This document shows, one piece after another, positions 13,301 through 26,085 of a stretch of 64,000 bases of DNA. How positions within the stretch are numbered: position 1 is the stretch's first letter; each line of letters starts with the position of its first letter. This stretch comes from Erythrocercus mccallii. Its lineage: Eukaryota; Chordata; Aves; Passeriformes; Dicruridae. The notes under the pieces are model-generated. The model was not told the origin of the DNA. It searched no databases and worked only from the letters and a program-made list of their open reading frames with translations. The translations under genes and the position numbers were made by a program. Location of the stretch: the NCBI GenBank assembly GCA_013397435.1, contig VZRG01000166.1, forward strand, positions 186,001 through 250,000, given 5' to 3'.

Positions 13301-16300
13301 TAAGAAGCCAGCTTTTATGACCCTTTTCTCTAAGTAAGGCTCCAAGTTTAGACTTGGTTTTATATCAATGCCATGTGGACGTGGCATTCTAAAAAGGCCA
13401 TCAGCCTGCTCCAGTGTTACAATACTCATGAGACTTATTTTACCATGCTAAACCCTTCAGTCACTAAAAAAGCTTCTTATGTAGTGTAAAAAGAAGAAAA
13501 ATAAAAACCAATATTTTGGGTTTGAGTTTTCAAGTTTATTTCAATAGGAACTGTACCCCTACCAGCTGCATAATCCCTTTGATCCATGCTCCTGCTGAAA
13601 GGGATGGTCTCATCCTCTCCTTACCACAGCCATTGCTCAGTTTTTCCACCATTACTGTTTGTGCTTCCTTGCATTGAGCTAAATCACTGGAGGACAGACT
13701 TTTCTAGGGGAGTGCCAGTGATGGGGAGAAATTGGAAAACAATGCTTTTTTACATAATGACTGGGAGCAATGTGCTGGAAATACAAAACTTTGATATTTC
13801 ATTGGAAACTACTTAATGACGCATGCAAAAAGGTAATTACTTTTTGTTCAGGTAAAAATATAGGCAGGATGAAGCCTATGTAAAAGGCTAAAGGATGAGA
13901 ATGAGAATTAAAACTGTTTTAAATGTGTTTAGAGAGTGGCAAGTGAAAGTAGGAAGAGCAAGTGCTAGGACTTGTTGAAATTATCTTGTTACTTACTTGG
14001 AAATAGGACTGAGCTACCCAGTAAATAAACAGCCCCAAAAGTCCTACAAATCTAAGGCTCAGTCTAGACAATGTAAGAAAAGATGTCATGGTAAAAAGGA
14101 AAGCTTGGAAAGAACTAGCTTATTCTTTTATAAAATGAGTAAGCAAACAAAACTTGAGAAACTATCCTGAAGCATTTTGTTCTCTACAGAAAAATAATTT
14201 GGGGTAGAACACAATACTAAGCAACATCACGTTATGTTAGGGTGGACACCAGATGGACATGACTTTGTCAAACAGTATAGATATGAAGAGACTTACACAG
14301 TTTTGGGCTACTTATGAAAACTCATCATTGCAAAAGCAAAAATCACTGTGAGAGGGGCAGAAAAAGGGTTCTGGACAATATCCTACAATAAGGACACAGC
14401 CACACTGGAAGGGGTTGAACTATGGCATTAAGGCTCTAAGTATGGCTTTATTTCTGAAATCTAAAAAGCTAAAAGGATGCAATTTAGCATGACTTTAGTG
14501 AAAAATCTAATGCTTAAACACCTGGAGGAGATCTTTCCGTCAATTGTCATGGCTCCATTGACTTGCTTTAGTTGTTATTATCCAGGGCCAGCATAAAATT
14601 ATTTTGCTGTAAACTCAGACAAAAGAGATGAGGTAGAGTTAAATACAGAGTAAATGGACACTGAAGATACACACACGTGAGATTCTTACAGTATGATAAT
14701 ATTGGCTGTGGAGTGTCTATTTAGGGAAAATATAAGTTGTTCTGTGCTTTTAAAGTGATTCTGAGCCCAGTGTAGCGTGCTGAAGTACAGTGATCTTCCA
14801 CTGGCTGGAAAATGGGCTGTATTCCATAATTTTTCCAAATACTGTTATTCTTTACAAGAAGCCACATAGGAGAAGGATCAAATTTAAGTATTTATATATG
14901 AAATAAGTTGTAGAGATTCAAAATTACTTTCAAATCAAAACCAGATTTATGAATTGCTGTTGCTTCTTGATTGAAGACAGCATTTATGTTGACTCTTTGT
15001 GCCCATCATTGAGATTTTGATATGCAGATGCTGTTTTTTAATCTCGGTAACACCTCTGATAGTGAATTAAGGAATCAGTTTTCAAGTCTATAGAAAGATC
15101 ATATTTGAAGTTGTGGTAAGTTTCTGATTTTTTTGATATTTTTCTTCTTTTTCTTAAGTTATTAAAATAATGTAGTAGTACAACATACCCAAAAGCATAT
15201 CTAAAATCATCCTGACCTTAGCAAAGGGCCAAGGAACATTGAAGATAAATTCGAATACTGTTTGCCCTAAACACTTATTGGCCATTGCTCCAGTAGTTGT
15301 GCCCAGGAACTTATTGGAATTGCAGAAATACATAAACTCAGATTCTGAATTTCCTTTAGATGCAGGAAAAGAGGTATAGTTGCTGCAACAGAGTGTTCTG
15401 CACACCCACACGTGGTAAACAAAGCTAAACCAGAAGGAGAAAAATATGCTGCTTGGCAGGGGTACCACTAACTTGCATAAGCAAAAGCTATGCCTGTAGC
15501 CACCATAAAAAATAATTTTTGCTTTAAGATCCCTGTGTTTCAGTTCAGTCAATATAGAAGCTAAAACATAAATGCCATATAACAAAATATTCAGCATGTG
15601 GGTAGAGGAGGACAAAAAAATACACAAAACATGCTTATGTCTTTCATTGCTTGTATTTGACTTTGAGAAAGAAGCTTTGCTTCCCTGATTTGCAGATGAT
15701 TTCTAGGCTGCACTAAATTGCACAATAGGCCGTAACACAGAGGTCATTCAGATGCTGTGTTTTGATAGTGTTAGTGTTATTCTGCATTAAATCAGAGCTG
15801 CATGAACCAGTCTACATGTGCTGTCCTTGGGTATAAACCAGCTGTCTTTAGTCAGATATTTGGATGCAGCAGATACTATCTTTGAAATTTAAGAGAATTC
15901 CCACTTTTCCACTCTAGCAATACTCATAAACAGATGTCAAGGCTTAAAAATGAATTCAGATGCTTAAATTTCATCATGCCATGCTTAGAAAAGGGAGAGA
16001 AAGGAGGCAGGCAGCTGATAACCACTCACAAGAAAACTGAGATATATGGTTCGATGGAGAATTACAACCAAATATGTTGAAATTAATGCTTGTTTTCTAC
16101 TACAGAATAGACAAGTTCCTCAAGGGTATTCTGCTTCTATACCAGTGAAATCTGTGTACAGAGGAACAAGTTAAGGGCTTTTATTAGAGATTGTGCTGCT
16201 CACTGAAGACAAGATGTAGCAGGCCAGGACAAACTTACCAACTACTTGGTTCCCCAGAGATGCTAAGTGTCTCTTGCTTCAGGAAAGTGGATTTCACTCA

Positions 16301-19300
16301 CAGATCAGCAATTAGGCCACACATAGGGCAAGTATCCATTAATTTTCAATTATCTCCTGCAATAGTATATGTTTTTGTAATTGCCCAGGAGAAAAAATTC
16401 ATGAGAGGATGGACAGCATTTGCATGCACGTGAGATAAGTCTCCATCCTATTGCTGATCATCCTTTCTCAGGCCTTGCATTCTACCAGCTGGACTCAACC
16501 TGCTCTTCCCAGAGCAGCATGGCTGTGTGGGGTATTAGGAGGTGTCCAGGTGCAGTTTTCCATCAGGGAAATTGTTCCCTTCCACAGCAAGGAGAGCTTA
16601 CTGGCTTCAGAAGATGTGAATAAAAACATATGGCAGAGAACAAAGCTCTGCAGATTGTTTTATTGTAAAGACAAAAGCATTTGAGTGTTGTGTTGTTTTA
16701 CTGAGTTGCCAGAAACCCTAAAGCCAGAAGCTCTAAAGTTCATTGGTTTATTTTGTGTGCTTGTGACCATGTGGCAGTGTTTAAAGCAAAACCCACGGGT
16801 GTAATGTCCTGTGTTGTCCTGTTAGGGTGATACCTTAAAAGCAGTAACAGACACAGAGCCAGTGCCTTGCTGGAGGCAACCTCGTTATTACTACATGAAA
16901 GGGCATCTTTGAATGACAACTTCAGCTTAGTGGTTTTATTGTGATTTGGTTTAGAATCACAGTTGTTTTCCAGGGACCTAATTGCACATTTTGCCTGTCT
17001 TGTTGAAGGAGGTGTCTGGACAATTGTCAATCCTTTGTAAGTTATCTAGCTGGGTATAGAACAAATTCTTTCTGGAGGTTAGATTTCCCTGTCTTCTGTC
17101 AGCAGATCTAAGACTTCCAGATGTATCTGCTTGCAAGGGAGGTGGGTATTGGCATTTTCAAGGTTATGTCTCAGTGCCCAGGGGACCAGTGCTTCAAACA
17201 GTTCTTGATCATTTAACTTCTTTCAGCAACACATATTTGAAGGGTTGCATGTTTAACTGAAAATTAACTATAGAAGCTCCCAAACAACTGTGAGCTCTAC
17301 CTCACCTGCCCAAATCCCATTACTGACTGGTGTGTCAACCTACAAAATAATGCTGCAATTGCTGAATGACTCCATACTATTTTTCAATTAAAATTATCTC
17401 TTTTTTTTAGCTTATACAGCTGTCTCTTGCTGTCTTGACATACCTGCTTGTTGATTAAAATTCTTGTCACAGAACCGCCTTTACTTGTGGGTACATAATC
17501 CTTGTGATAATTAATGCTCCTCAGGGAAACTGAAAGTACATAATCTCTGATTTGTAAAGCAGAGTTCTTACTGGTATCTCATTTTATAGTATTTATAATA
17601 AGGGCATGTTTATTATGTTCCTTTGATTTAAAAGAATATTTTAGAAAATATGCTTTCTAATAAGGTGGTTGTGAGATGATTGCAGCCACAGACCAGACCA
17701 ACACGGACAAGGATTGTACAGAAACTCAGCTTCTTCTCCCAGTCACAATTTGTTTTGCCTTTTCTTTTCGAAGCAGTCTCGTCAGGATGAACTCGGTTCC
17801 AAATAGCTGCTTAATGTACCTCTATTCTAGACTGGAAGTCAACAGAAGTCTTTCAGAATGTGTCCCTTGCCCACATCCAGCAGTTTGAGCCTTTCTTTGC
17901 TCTGTCAGCAGAGCACAGGTAACAGGAGGTAGATTAGCATGCCAGCGAGCAAAACTGCTATATTTGGGTGCTTACTCTAAGGTGTTTAACTTAAAACACC
18001 CAGCTTTAAGACAACTCTCATTACAATTACACAGGAAACTCATAAAATCTCTCAGGTTCAAAAGGCTGGGAATCAATAAATACTTTCCTTTTATTTAAAC
18101 CAGAGGTTTAGAGTTATCTATGAAAGAAATTACCTCTCTGAACCCAAAATTTGTCACATTAAAATATTAATTTCTTTTGCCATGGCCATGCTAGTCTACT
18201 TAAAAGTTGGTTAAATGGTATGCAATAACTTTCATAGAATATATGAAGGAAGCCAGTATTAAGCCAGAAGTATTACATTTATTTAGTCAAAGTCATAAAA
18301 GATAAAAAATAACAGGAAAAAACCTAACATGGAACCATACGTAAATTCAAGTTCATTAAAAATGTAGTTTTGTTGAAAAAGAAATGTTTTGCAGAAAGAT
18401 TTTTACTTAGGTACTGATTATGCTTATGTGTCACCAACCCAAAAAATTTGCACAAGCATAAAGAACTTTTCCCAATTTAAATTCAAGAGAAGCATAGAGA
18501 ATTTCTTAGTATCTGTTGCAGAGTACAAAAATATTTTAATCCTGAAATTTATAAAGGATGAGAAATCTGATTCTTACATAGATGAAAAATTGCCTTCTCA
18601 TTAGATTGTTTTGCAGTAAATTACTCCAGTCATAAAGGCTGTTTTAAAAACAGATGCATGAATAGCTGAGTTTAGATTACCAAGCTCTTACATTCATGGT
18701 TAGTGGTTTTAACAGTACAAATGCTTCAGTACTGTAAACTCAGTTCTACACAAAAAAATCTTACCTTGGTTTTCTGTGGTGAAATCAACAGTTCTTGGAG
18801 GAGAATGCTACCTCCAGTTCTTGCTTTTGAAACTAATAAACTAAATGTTACAAATAGTTGTGAAATAGTTTTGTAGAGCCACTTAATTTACATTTTCTGT
18901 TATTCACTTAAAAAAGAGATAATTGCAGCAATTTCTTGTTATGACAAGTGTTTATAGGGAGAAAATATTCAGTATTTATAATGGAACTAAAATAAGATAG
19001 AGAGTATTTGCTAATGCGTTTATGGGAAACAGCACATGTATGTAGTACCTAGGGTAGCAGGAGTCTGGAGAAGTTGGAATGTTTGCTGCTAGCGAATGTT
19101 CTCAGGATGATTTTCCTTATCAAATTATCAATAAACTGGCATGGGGATGAAATATTGTTTTTGGAAATATTTTGATTAACATTTTAAAAATATTTTTATT
19201 AAAACTCTACACAACCGAACTTGTTGCATAGAAAGTAATGGAAATTGTATTGTGCCTGGTACTAACTCATTACTGTAGTCAATTAGCTAAACTCAATTTT

Positions 19301-19339
19301 GGATGTGTTAGCCAAGCTCTTTTGAGTTCCTAGTTACGT
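10321..19339. other. Non-coding unique sequence
   Basis: I see no gene. A G+C-richer island at about 11500-11700 (CpG at 'gaggccggtgcc' and 'cagcgggagagtgg') and another CpG-bearing patch at about 17680-17960 stand out from the AT-rich background and may be conserved non-coding elements. Long minus-strand open frames at 12719-13162 and 15154-15627 (147 and 157 codons) match no family I know and have no clear exon boundaries. A small hairpin with 7-bp arms sits at 17981-18000 (GGTGTTT/AAACACC). Confidence 0.55.
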
Positions 19340-19340
19340 A

Positions 19341-19346
19341 TGTATA

Positions 19347-19388
<42 letters not shown>
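19341..19388. repeat. (TA)n microsatellite
   Basis: Uninterrupted alternating A and T runs from about 19352 to 19385 (about 17 dinucleotides), flanked on the left by 'tgtatatgtac', which suggests an older TG/TA alternating repeat. It is probably length-polymorphic and is fully self-complementary. The tyrosine/isoleucine-rich peptide encoded across it on the minus strand is an artefact. Confidence 0.97.
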
Positions 19389-21513
19389 ATGTTTGCTGTT
19401 GTAAGCATACCCTGTCTCTTTAGTCAAACATATTTCTTTTTTCTCTTTTGGAGCATCCGTATTTGAGTTATTAGTATACAGGGGAAGCAAAAGGAAAGTA
19501 AGGTGACAAAAGCCATTAGCCATAGAAAATAAAAACGCAAAATAATGTTCACAGGCACATTTTGAACAAGTATTACACAATTTCCAGTGCATGTTGCTCT
19601 ATGTGCAAACTGATTGTTTTTACATACAACAACAATAAGGTTCCAGACATATCTTTTAAGTGTATCTAGATATTAAAATATGTGATCCATGAAGCACAAT
19701 CTGTCTTTGTAATCTATGCAGTTATTACCATGGAGGTTTTAACAAGGAAGTCTGGCTTTTTATCCCTATAAACTAAATCTTCCTTTCCCTGAAATTCCCC
19801 ATCTTCCACATTAACCGTTTAGTCTTATGTAGAAAACATGTGCAAAGTTAGTTGTTCTCCTGGTCAAATTTGCATTTACTTCATTTAATGTTAGAGTACT
19901 TTAAAAAGTCAGCAAATACTTTGTATGTTTCAGACCCATTACCGACAGAATGTTCACTTTTTGGAAAAACTAAAGCTTGGAATGGTAACTTCCTGAAGTG
20001 TTTATTTTACTGAATAGTGTCAAACATAAAACATTAATGGCTCTATCATATAATTAGCTAAATTCCCCCTGTGGTTCTGTAAGCTCCAGCCAGGCTTTTC
20101 TCACTTGCTTTTTCCAGAGACATTCCATTGTGTAAAGCTCTGCTATTGTTTTATTGAATGGAAGAACATGGAAAGAACAACCAGTGGGCAGCTTTATCCT
20201 CACTTCACCCCACACCAATTTTAAAATTCAGCTGATCTTCTTCAGTAGAGAAATTAATGATTATATCAAACGGCTTGGAAAGGGAAAGAAGTGGCTGCAT
20301 CTACCAATTAGTCGCAGTAACCCACTACATTTTAGGGTAGTGCACTATAAATCATGGCATTTAGTGGCCAGTTTCATGTATAGCACACTGACAGGCAAAG
20401 AGAGACAAGTGTTTCATGTACTTCTTCGTATCTTCATGAAAACACTATAAAGGCCTTGCCTCAGTGTGAATCATGGTCAAGTCTTACAAGTATTTTCTCT
20501 TATATCTTGGAGCCTCATCTTAGCACTGTTGAGGTCAGGGAGAGTTTAGTGATTGAAAACATGCTTGCAGTGATAGCATCCCTCCAGACTCTTAATAATC
20601 AATTCAAACAGCTAATAGCTCAAAGGGAATCCTCTTATGTCTATCCTGCTTCCTCAGTTGAACATTTTGCTCAAATTAAAGTGCTGGCTTCTTATCATCC
20701 TTAATTGATATTCTTGATCTCAAAGTAGGCTATAAATACTACCCCTTTGCAGTCTGTGATGTGCAGTTCTCACTTTCTTTGCAAGTCTGCTTTTCTTAAA
20801 AACACATTCCTTTTTTGTATAATAAATGAATGACTGGATTCATTGATTCCAGTTTGTGGTGACATCTGGAATTTACTGGGCAGTTTTAAGTTTCAAGCAA
20901 GATTCTTCACTTCTGAAAGTAAACTGAAAGTGTGCAGTGACTTTGGTGTTATGAGATATCATTGTTTACACAAAGGCAAGTGCAGTTCAACCTAGACAAG
21001 TTTGGGGCAGCTGACTTTGAATGCTATGGGCAGAACTATGTCAGTGGGCATCAGGGAAACCAAAAAACAGAGAAAATGCATCCTTATACTTCTCTGAATG
21101 ATCTGCAGTGATCAGAGTTTTCAAGTTTAAATCTGACTTGAGTAGCTTCTCATGACACTGAAGTAATTTGTGTGAGTGCAAGCAAATGTCATTTAATTTC
21201 CTCTAATGTACACATGAATTTTGATAAATTGCAACTCTCCCATTTTTCGCTTGGACAGGTATTTGTTGCTTTTTCATTCCATTCCAAAAGGAGCGACCTG
21301 CTTCTGCATCCTCACTAGTGCAGTGGCTCAAATCCTAGTCAAGTGTCAAGTCAGAACAAAATCCAGTTCTCCTTAAATACGTGTAAAGATTTCACATTAT
21401 TTTTTCACCTTGACTGCCAAGGATGTGATTTTTTAGGACAGAAACAAAGAAAATATATTTTCAGATTGTATTTTCTTCCTTTCAGCTTCATGGCTCCTCT
21501 CTAATGAATGAAT
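19389..21513. other. Non-coding unique sequence
   Basis: No gene or recognisable repeat. Two consecutive plus-strand open frames at 20154-20450 and 20456-20704 (98 and 82 codons) lack splice signals and family similarity that I can see, and are probably chance. Confidence 0.55.
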
Positions 21514-21577
21514 CAAAAAAAAAAAAAGAAAAAGAAAATTAAAAAACAAACAAAAACAACAAAAACACCAAAAACAT
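21514..21577 (+). repeat. A-rich low-complexity tract
   Basis: A run of 13 A is followed by GAAAAAG and then CAAACAAAAACAAC-type sequence, almost free of T. It resembles an expanded and decayed poly(A) tract. I could not recognise a LINE or SINE body just upstream, nor a matching target-site duplication. Confidence 0.85.
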
Positions 21578-21736
21578 GACATGCTGAGTAAATGTTACAG
21601 GAAGAAATGATTTCTGAAACATATTAGCTACCTACAGTGACAGCCCCGGTCTCACTTCAAAGAAAGTTGTCCTGAGCATCACAGACACTTTGGAATATGT
21701 CCTTCCTACATTCCTCTGAAACAGGACATCCTGTAA

Positions 21737-21783
21737 AATAATAATAATAATTATTATTATTATTAATAATAATAATAATAATA
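21737..21783. repeat. AAT/ATT trinucleotide array with two inversion points
   Basis: AAT repeats switch to ATT repeats at 21750/21751 and back to AAT near 21764-21766, all in register. The array is therefore its own inverted repeat twice over and can fold into hairpins or a cruciform. Just upstream, 'acaggacatcctgt' (about 21722-21735) is a further small hairpin with 6-bp arms. The switch may reflect hairpin-mediated template switching during replication, which is inference. Confidence 0.95.
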
Positions 21784-24700
21784 TAACTTGTGAGTTGTTA
21801 AGAGCCAGGAAAAAGCAGTATTAGAAGAGAGAGAGAAGTTGTACTTAAACAAGAAACTATCAGACCTTTCTTCTATACTCCAAACTCTCAAACTGATTCT
21901 TGCAATGAGTTCAAAACACTCATCTGTGTTTTCTGTATTATTTGAAACACTTAAAATGTTATGATGTGTAGGCTAATACATGCTGTTTATTTCAGAAGGG
22001 AATAGTCTCAGTGACACTTCTATTTTGATTGTCCTTGAGAGGTTTTATGTCTCAGAACAAACCAAGGCTATAGAAATAAAATCTACAAGTAAAATAATAT
22101 ATCCTTGGCAGTTAAAATGCATGTGTATGCTATGCTATTGACTATTTTTCAGGAAGAAAGTGAAAATGAATAATTAATTCTGCTAAGTTCTGTCACAAAA
22201 TCTAACTAAGGAGATATACTGGGGGCTTGGCACTGCTAGCATTCAGGGATCTTTTAGAAAAGCAAATTGTACTTCTCAAGACAGTGTCTACTCTGTTCCC
22301 GTTTACTTGCTTAGGAGGAGGCACATCAGAGACTAAGGAAATGTACATGGAAATGCATCCAAATCCAGTGCTTCTATGTTTGGTGAATAGCAACTGTTTA
22401 TGGGTGCTATTTACTTTGAATATAGAGTGAAGAAATACCTAAACATTAAATAACATCTCTCTGAGGTGTTTTCATGGTACATGAGCTTCACCACCTAAGT
22501 TATACTCATACTTTCATTTAAACAAGCATATTTTCTATTCATTATTTAGTTTGCCTGCTGTATTCATCATAAATTTGTTATATATTTAATGCTTATTCAG
22601 AAAAAAAATGTTTTTCCTTCCTCCATAGAGGGTAAGAAGTTAAAATAGTAACAGTAACTCAGAGAAGGGGGCAGCAAACAAGTAGTTTTAATAATGTCAA
22701 TCCTTCATAAAGGGAATTAAGTTTTTCTCATAGTTTTCACATTCATTGTTGCTTGAAATCTTATAATTTTCTTTTTTCCTGTTCCAAGGTGGTTTTCTGC
22801 AGTCTCACACTGCAGGGCAGTCTGTACTGTCCCTAATGCCAAAAGACTGTTTGATAGAATCTGAGACAGAAACCCTCTAAGGGAATGCAATATTTCACTT
22901 CACCAAAATTAAAACTAAGTCCTTTGATTGTAGCAGAGCTTGGTTTTTTCCTTACAAAGGCTAAAGACATTTTGGCAGCTATGCTGCTTTTCTTGTGATT
23001 TGTGGCATTGTTTATTACGAAAACAAATTACCCATCTATTGGAGGATATTGAGCCAAATTTGCTGATGTCAGTGAAGCCCTGTGGCTTAAATGAGATTGT
23101 TACAGTCCATGCAGGAACTTAAAGAGGCTTATAAAAAAATGCTGCAGAGAAACATCCCAGTTTTGAAGCTTTGGAATGTTTTTAACTGGGAACCCCTGGC
23201 AACGTGGAGTGAAAGTAACATCCAGCATTTGGGTTGGCCTTCAATTTTGAATGGAAGAGGTAAAACTTCACTGATGTCTCCAAAGGCAGAGGACAGGAGT
23301 CAGATTTTAGTGAATAGTATCTCACCTGTGGTGGATCAGCAAATTCTTAAATCAACCACAACCCAGCGCCTATTTTTTCTCTCAGCACCAGCATCACCAC
23401 AAATGCCAGGAAAATAATTCCTTCAATAGAGGGAAATCTCTGCTCTATCTGAGCCTTTTGCTCTGTCAAATACAGTTGAGTGCTAAGAGAGCAGCATAGA
23501 TCTTTTCTAATGACTCCTCTGCTTTTCAGACACAAAGAACTCCATGCTCAAGTCTGATGAGAGACAAAAATTAACTGTTTCTTTCCATAGCAGTGTAGAA
23601 AACCGGATTTCCTAACCACAGATAATAACTGCTGCCCTATAGAGGAAGTGCCGAGCCATAAAAAACTGCATTCAAGCTTTCCCAAGTATTGAAGAGATGA
23701 AAAAATACATGACTGGGGAGAGTAAGGGAGAGTTTTGTTAGTCTATTCCATATTGTGCAGGTAATTTTGTAGGAGCTTCAGGCGATGGGCCGCTTCCTAG
23801 CTACTTGTTGGGTGAGGTTCTGATGTTCTGCACGCTGGGTAATGGCATGGGGAGGAAACACCTCATCTGCATTGACAGTAAAACATTATGGACCCCTTAA
23901 TTGTGAGAAACGCAATGTCTTGATCTTTATTAAGCAGTACTAGCCATGTGCTACTACAGTGGGTTGAACAGCACATCTGTGACCCAGCACCATAATTGCA
24001 ATATGTGAAGAGAACATTTTTCTAGGGAAAATAGCCTTGCTGGGTGTGCAGTTTTATTAGGCTATGACAGTGTATTTTCACAGCAGCTAGTTCAGTCAGT
24101 CTTATTAAACATGACATGTTCCAAGCCTTTCAGCTTCACCCCTTTCAAGTCTGCAAAACAGACTTCTAAGATTGACAGAGTAATGAGGAGACAGCACTGC
24201 CCTCTTTTCACCTTGGAATATGGAAATGTAGAAATAATACAGGCTGTTTGTACTTCATGTCTTATTAAGATCTGTATCTTTATATATACACACATCTATG
24301 TATGTAATTTGTGTATGTAATATGCTTTTTTCCAAGAACATTGGCCCATACAGGCCACAGGGCTCCATTATATTGCTGCTTGTTAGCTCCATGTAAGCCC
24401 TAGTCTAAATTTCTTTTTTTTTTTTAATAGAAATGAGCTTAGACCAATAAAATAATTATAATTTCACAAGTGGACTCTCCTTGGGAAAATGGATTAGATA
24501 TGTTTCCCTCTCTCTTTAAGGGCAAAATTAGTTTAGCTGAAAATTGCATAATTCTGTTTCTTTTACCTAAGGCAAGTTTTGCCAGTGAGCCACCATCAAA
24601 GGTATGCATTTAAGCAGAAAACTAGCATTTCTGGCTGGAAAGAAAAGCAACATTATCTCTACTTTGTTTACTTAAGTGGGCCAGCAATGGTTTAGCATGA

Positions 24701-25949
24701 ATATGAGAGTTCAGCCTTCAGGTAGGTAAGGGGAGAGAGAGCTCCTAGGAGAAGCAGAGAGATGAAGTCCACATATTAGATATGACAATATATGTATATG
24801 TGTTTGTGCCTGGCTCAGAAGGTTTAGGATGCCTCTCTGAGCAAAGCTGTGAGATGTTATCTCCTCTCCAATACATCAGCCTGTTTTGCCTGGATGAAAA
24901 CTGACCACCATTCAGAATACCAAATCCCTCTCCCTGTGAGAGGCAGAGAGCAGGGTTGGTGGAGAGCTCTTGCTGGAATGCCTTCAACCCCTCTGAACTT
25001 CATGCAAGAGAGGTAGAATGCAGCTGCCATTAGTGCTTTCCTCTATACTCCCATAGGAAAACTTGTTCCGTGAAATTCAACTGACCAGATAACTGGAAAG
25101 GGAGAAGAAAGAAAGTGATAATACATGCACTGTGAAACTTTATCTTAAATAATTCTGGTAACATTGAGGAGAGGTACTCAAGTTACTGCTTTTAAAACTA
25201 CTGTTAACAGGTTAAAGCCCTTTGTTGCTGAAACCATATGGAAAATGGATTCTTTGTCAAAGAAATTGGTACCTCACTTGTCATGCTGCTACAATTTTGA
25301 ATCATTTTAAAGTGAAAGTGAGAGGGTTTGAAAAATCTTTCTCTAAAAATATAGATGCAGGTGATTTCATTAGAAACACTTTCACCGAAGTAAAATATGT
25401 AAAAGATATTTTTTAACACCCTAATTTCTTGATATTCACACATTGTTTACTTTCATGCTGTTAGCATACTGTCAAGTGCAGTGTTGCTTTCATGTATAAT
25501 AAAGGCACCATCCAGATCCCAATGAAACTAATGGAAAGAGTCCGACTGACTTCAAAGACCTTGGATTTGAGCCCTTACATAAATTGCTAATTAAATTTGA
25601 TTAGTGAGTAAGGTTCACCAGTGGAAAAAGTTTACTAGATTCTAGCCTACCTGAATAATAGGAAGTGGAATTACTGAAGGTCTTGCAACTTTATTGCTGA
25701 AGTTCTGTTTGAGCACACCACAGTATGAGCTACAGTCCTGTATTGCTTTTCATCATATTAATCCTCTGTTTCACAGAAGTAAGGTAAATTTTCTTTCTAA
25801 CATGAATTTTTACTGTTTACATAAGGCAGTCTTCCTTTTCATTAAAACTTTTGTTATGTTTCCTTTGAAATACAATGATACAAATTAAGGGAAAGAGTAT
25901 AATTTATATTGATGGGACTAAATTAAAAAAGGAACAATTATGGAAAATA
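21784..25949. other. Non-coding unique sequence
   Basis: No gene is supported. The segment at about 23770-24080 has scattered CpG in an AT-rich setting, homeodomain-like 'ccttaattgtg' and balanced composition, and reads like a vertebrate conserved non-coding element. I cannot verify that without alignment. A poly-T tract sits near 24413-24425. Short open frames near 22202-23535 and 24745-25443 lack coding features. Confidence 0.5.
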
Positions 25950-26085
25950 CTAGGGGAAACATTTGTCTCTTAGAGAAAGATCTATTAAGAGTATGGAATT
26001 GTCTCCTGAAGGAAGCAGAGGAAGCCATGTCACTTGAGGGAGTTTAAAACTGGATTGAATGGAGCACAGAAAAAACCAGCATTTA
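25950..26085 (+). mobile_element. Ancient CR1/L3-type LINE fragment
   Basis: The string 'agatctattaagagtatgg' and what follows (about 25978-26070) matches the 3' region of old CR1-like LINEs in order: 'atggaattgtctcctgaagg', 'aagccatgtcacttgaggg' and 'gtttaaaactggattgaatg'. These correspond to the family pattern of a single amino-acid-coding block before the CR1 tail. Divergence is high and the ends are uncertain. It is non-coding. Confidence 0.6.

Noticed and set aside
15154..15627. 157-codon minus-strand hydrophobic open frame
   Set aside because: Hydrophobicity follows from T-rich sequence on that strand. No family match and no splice boundaries.
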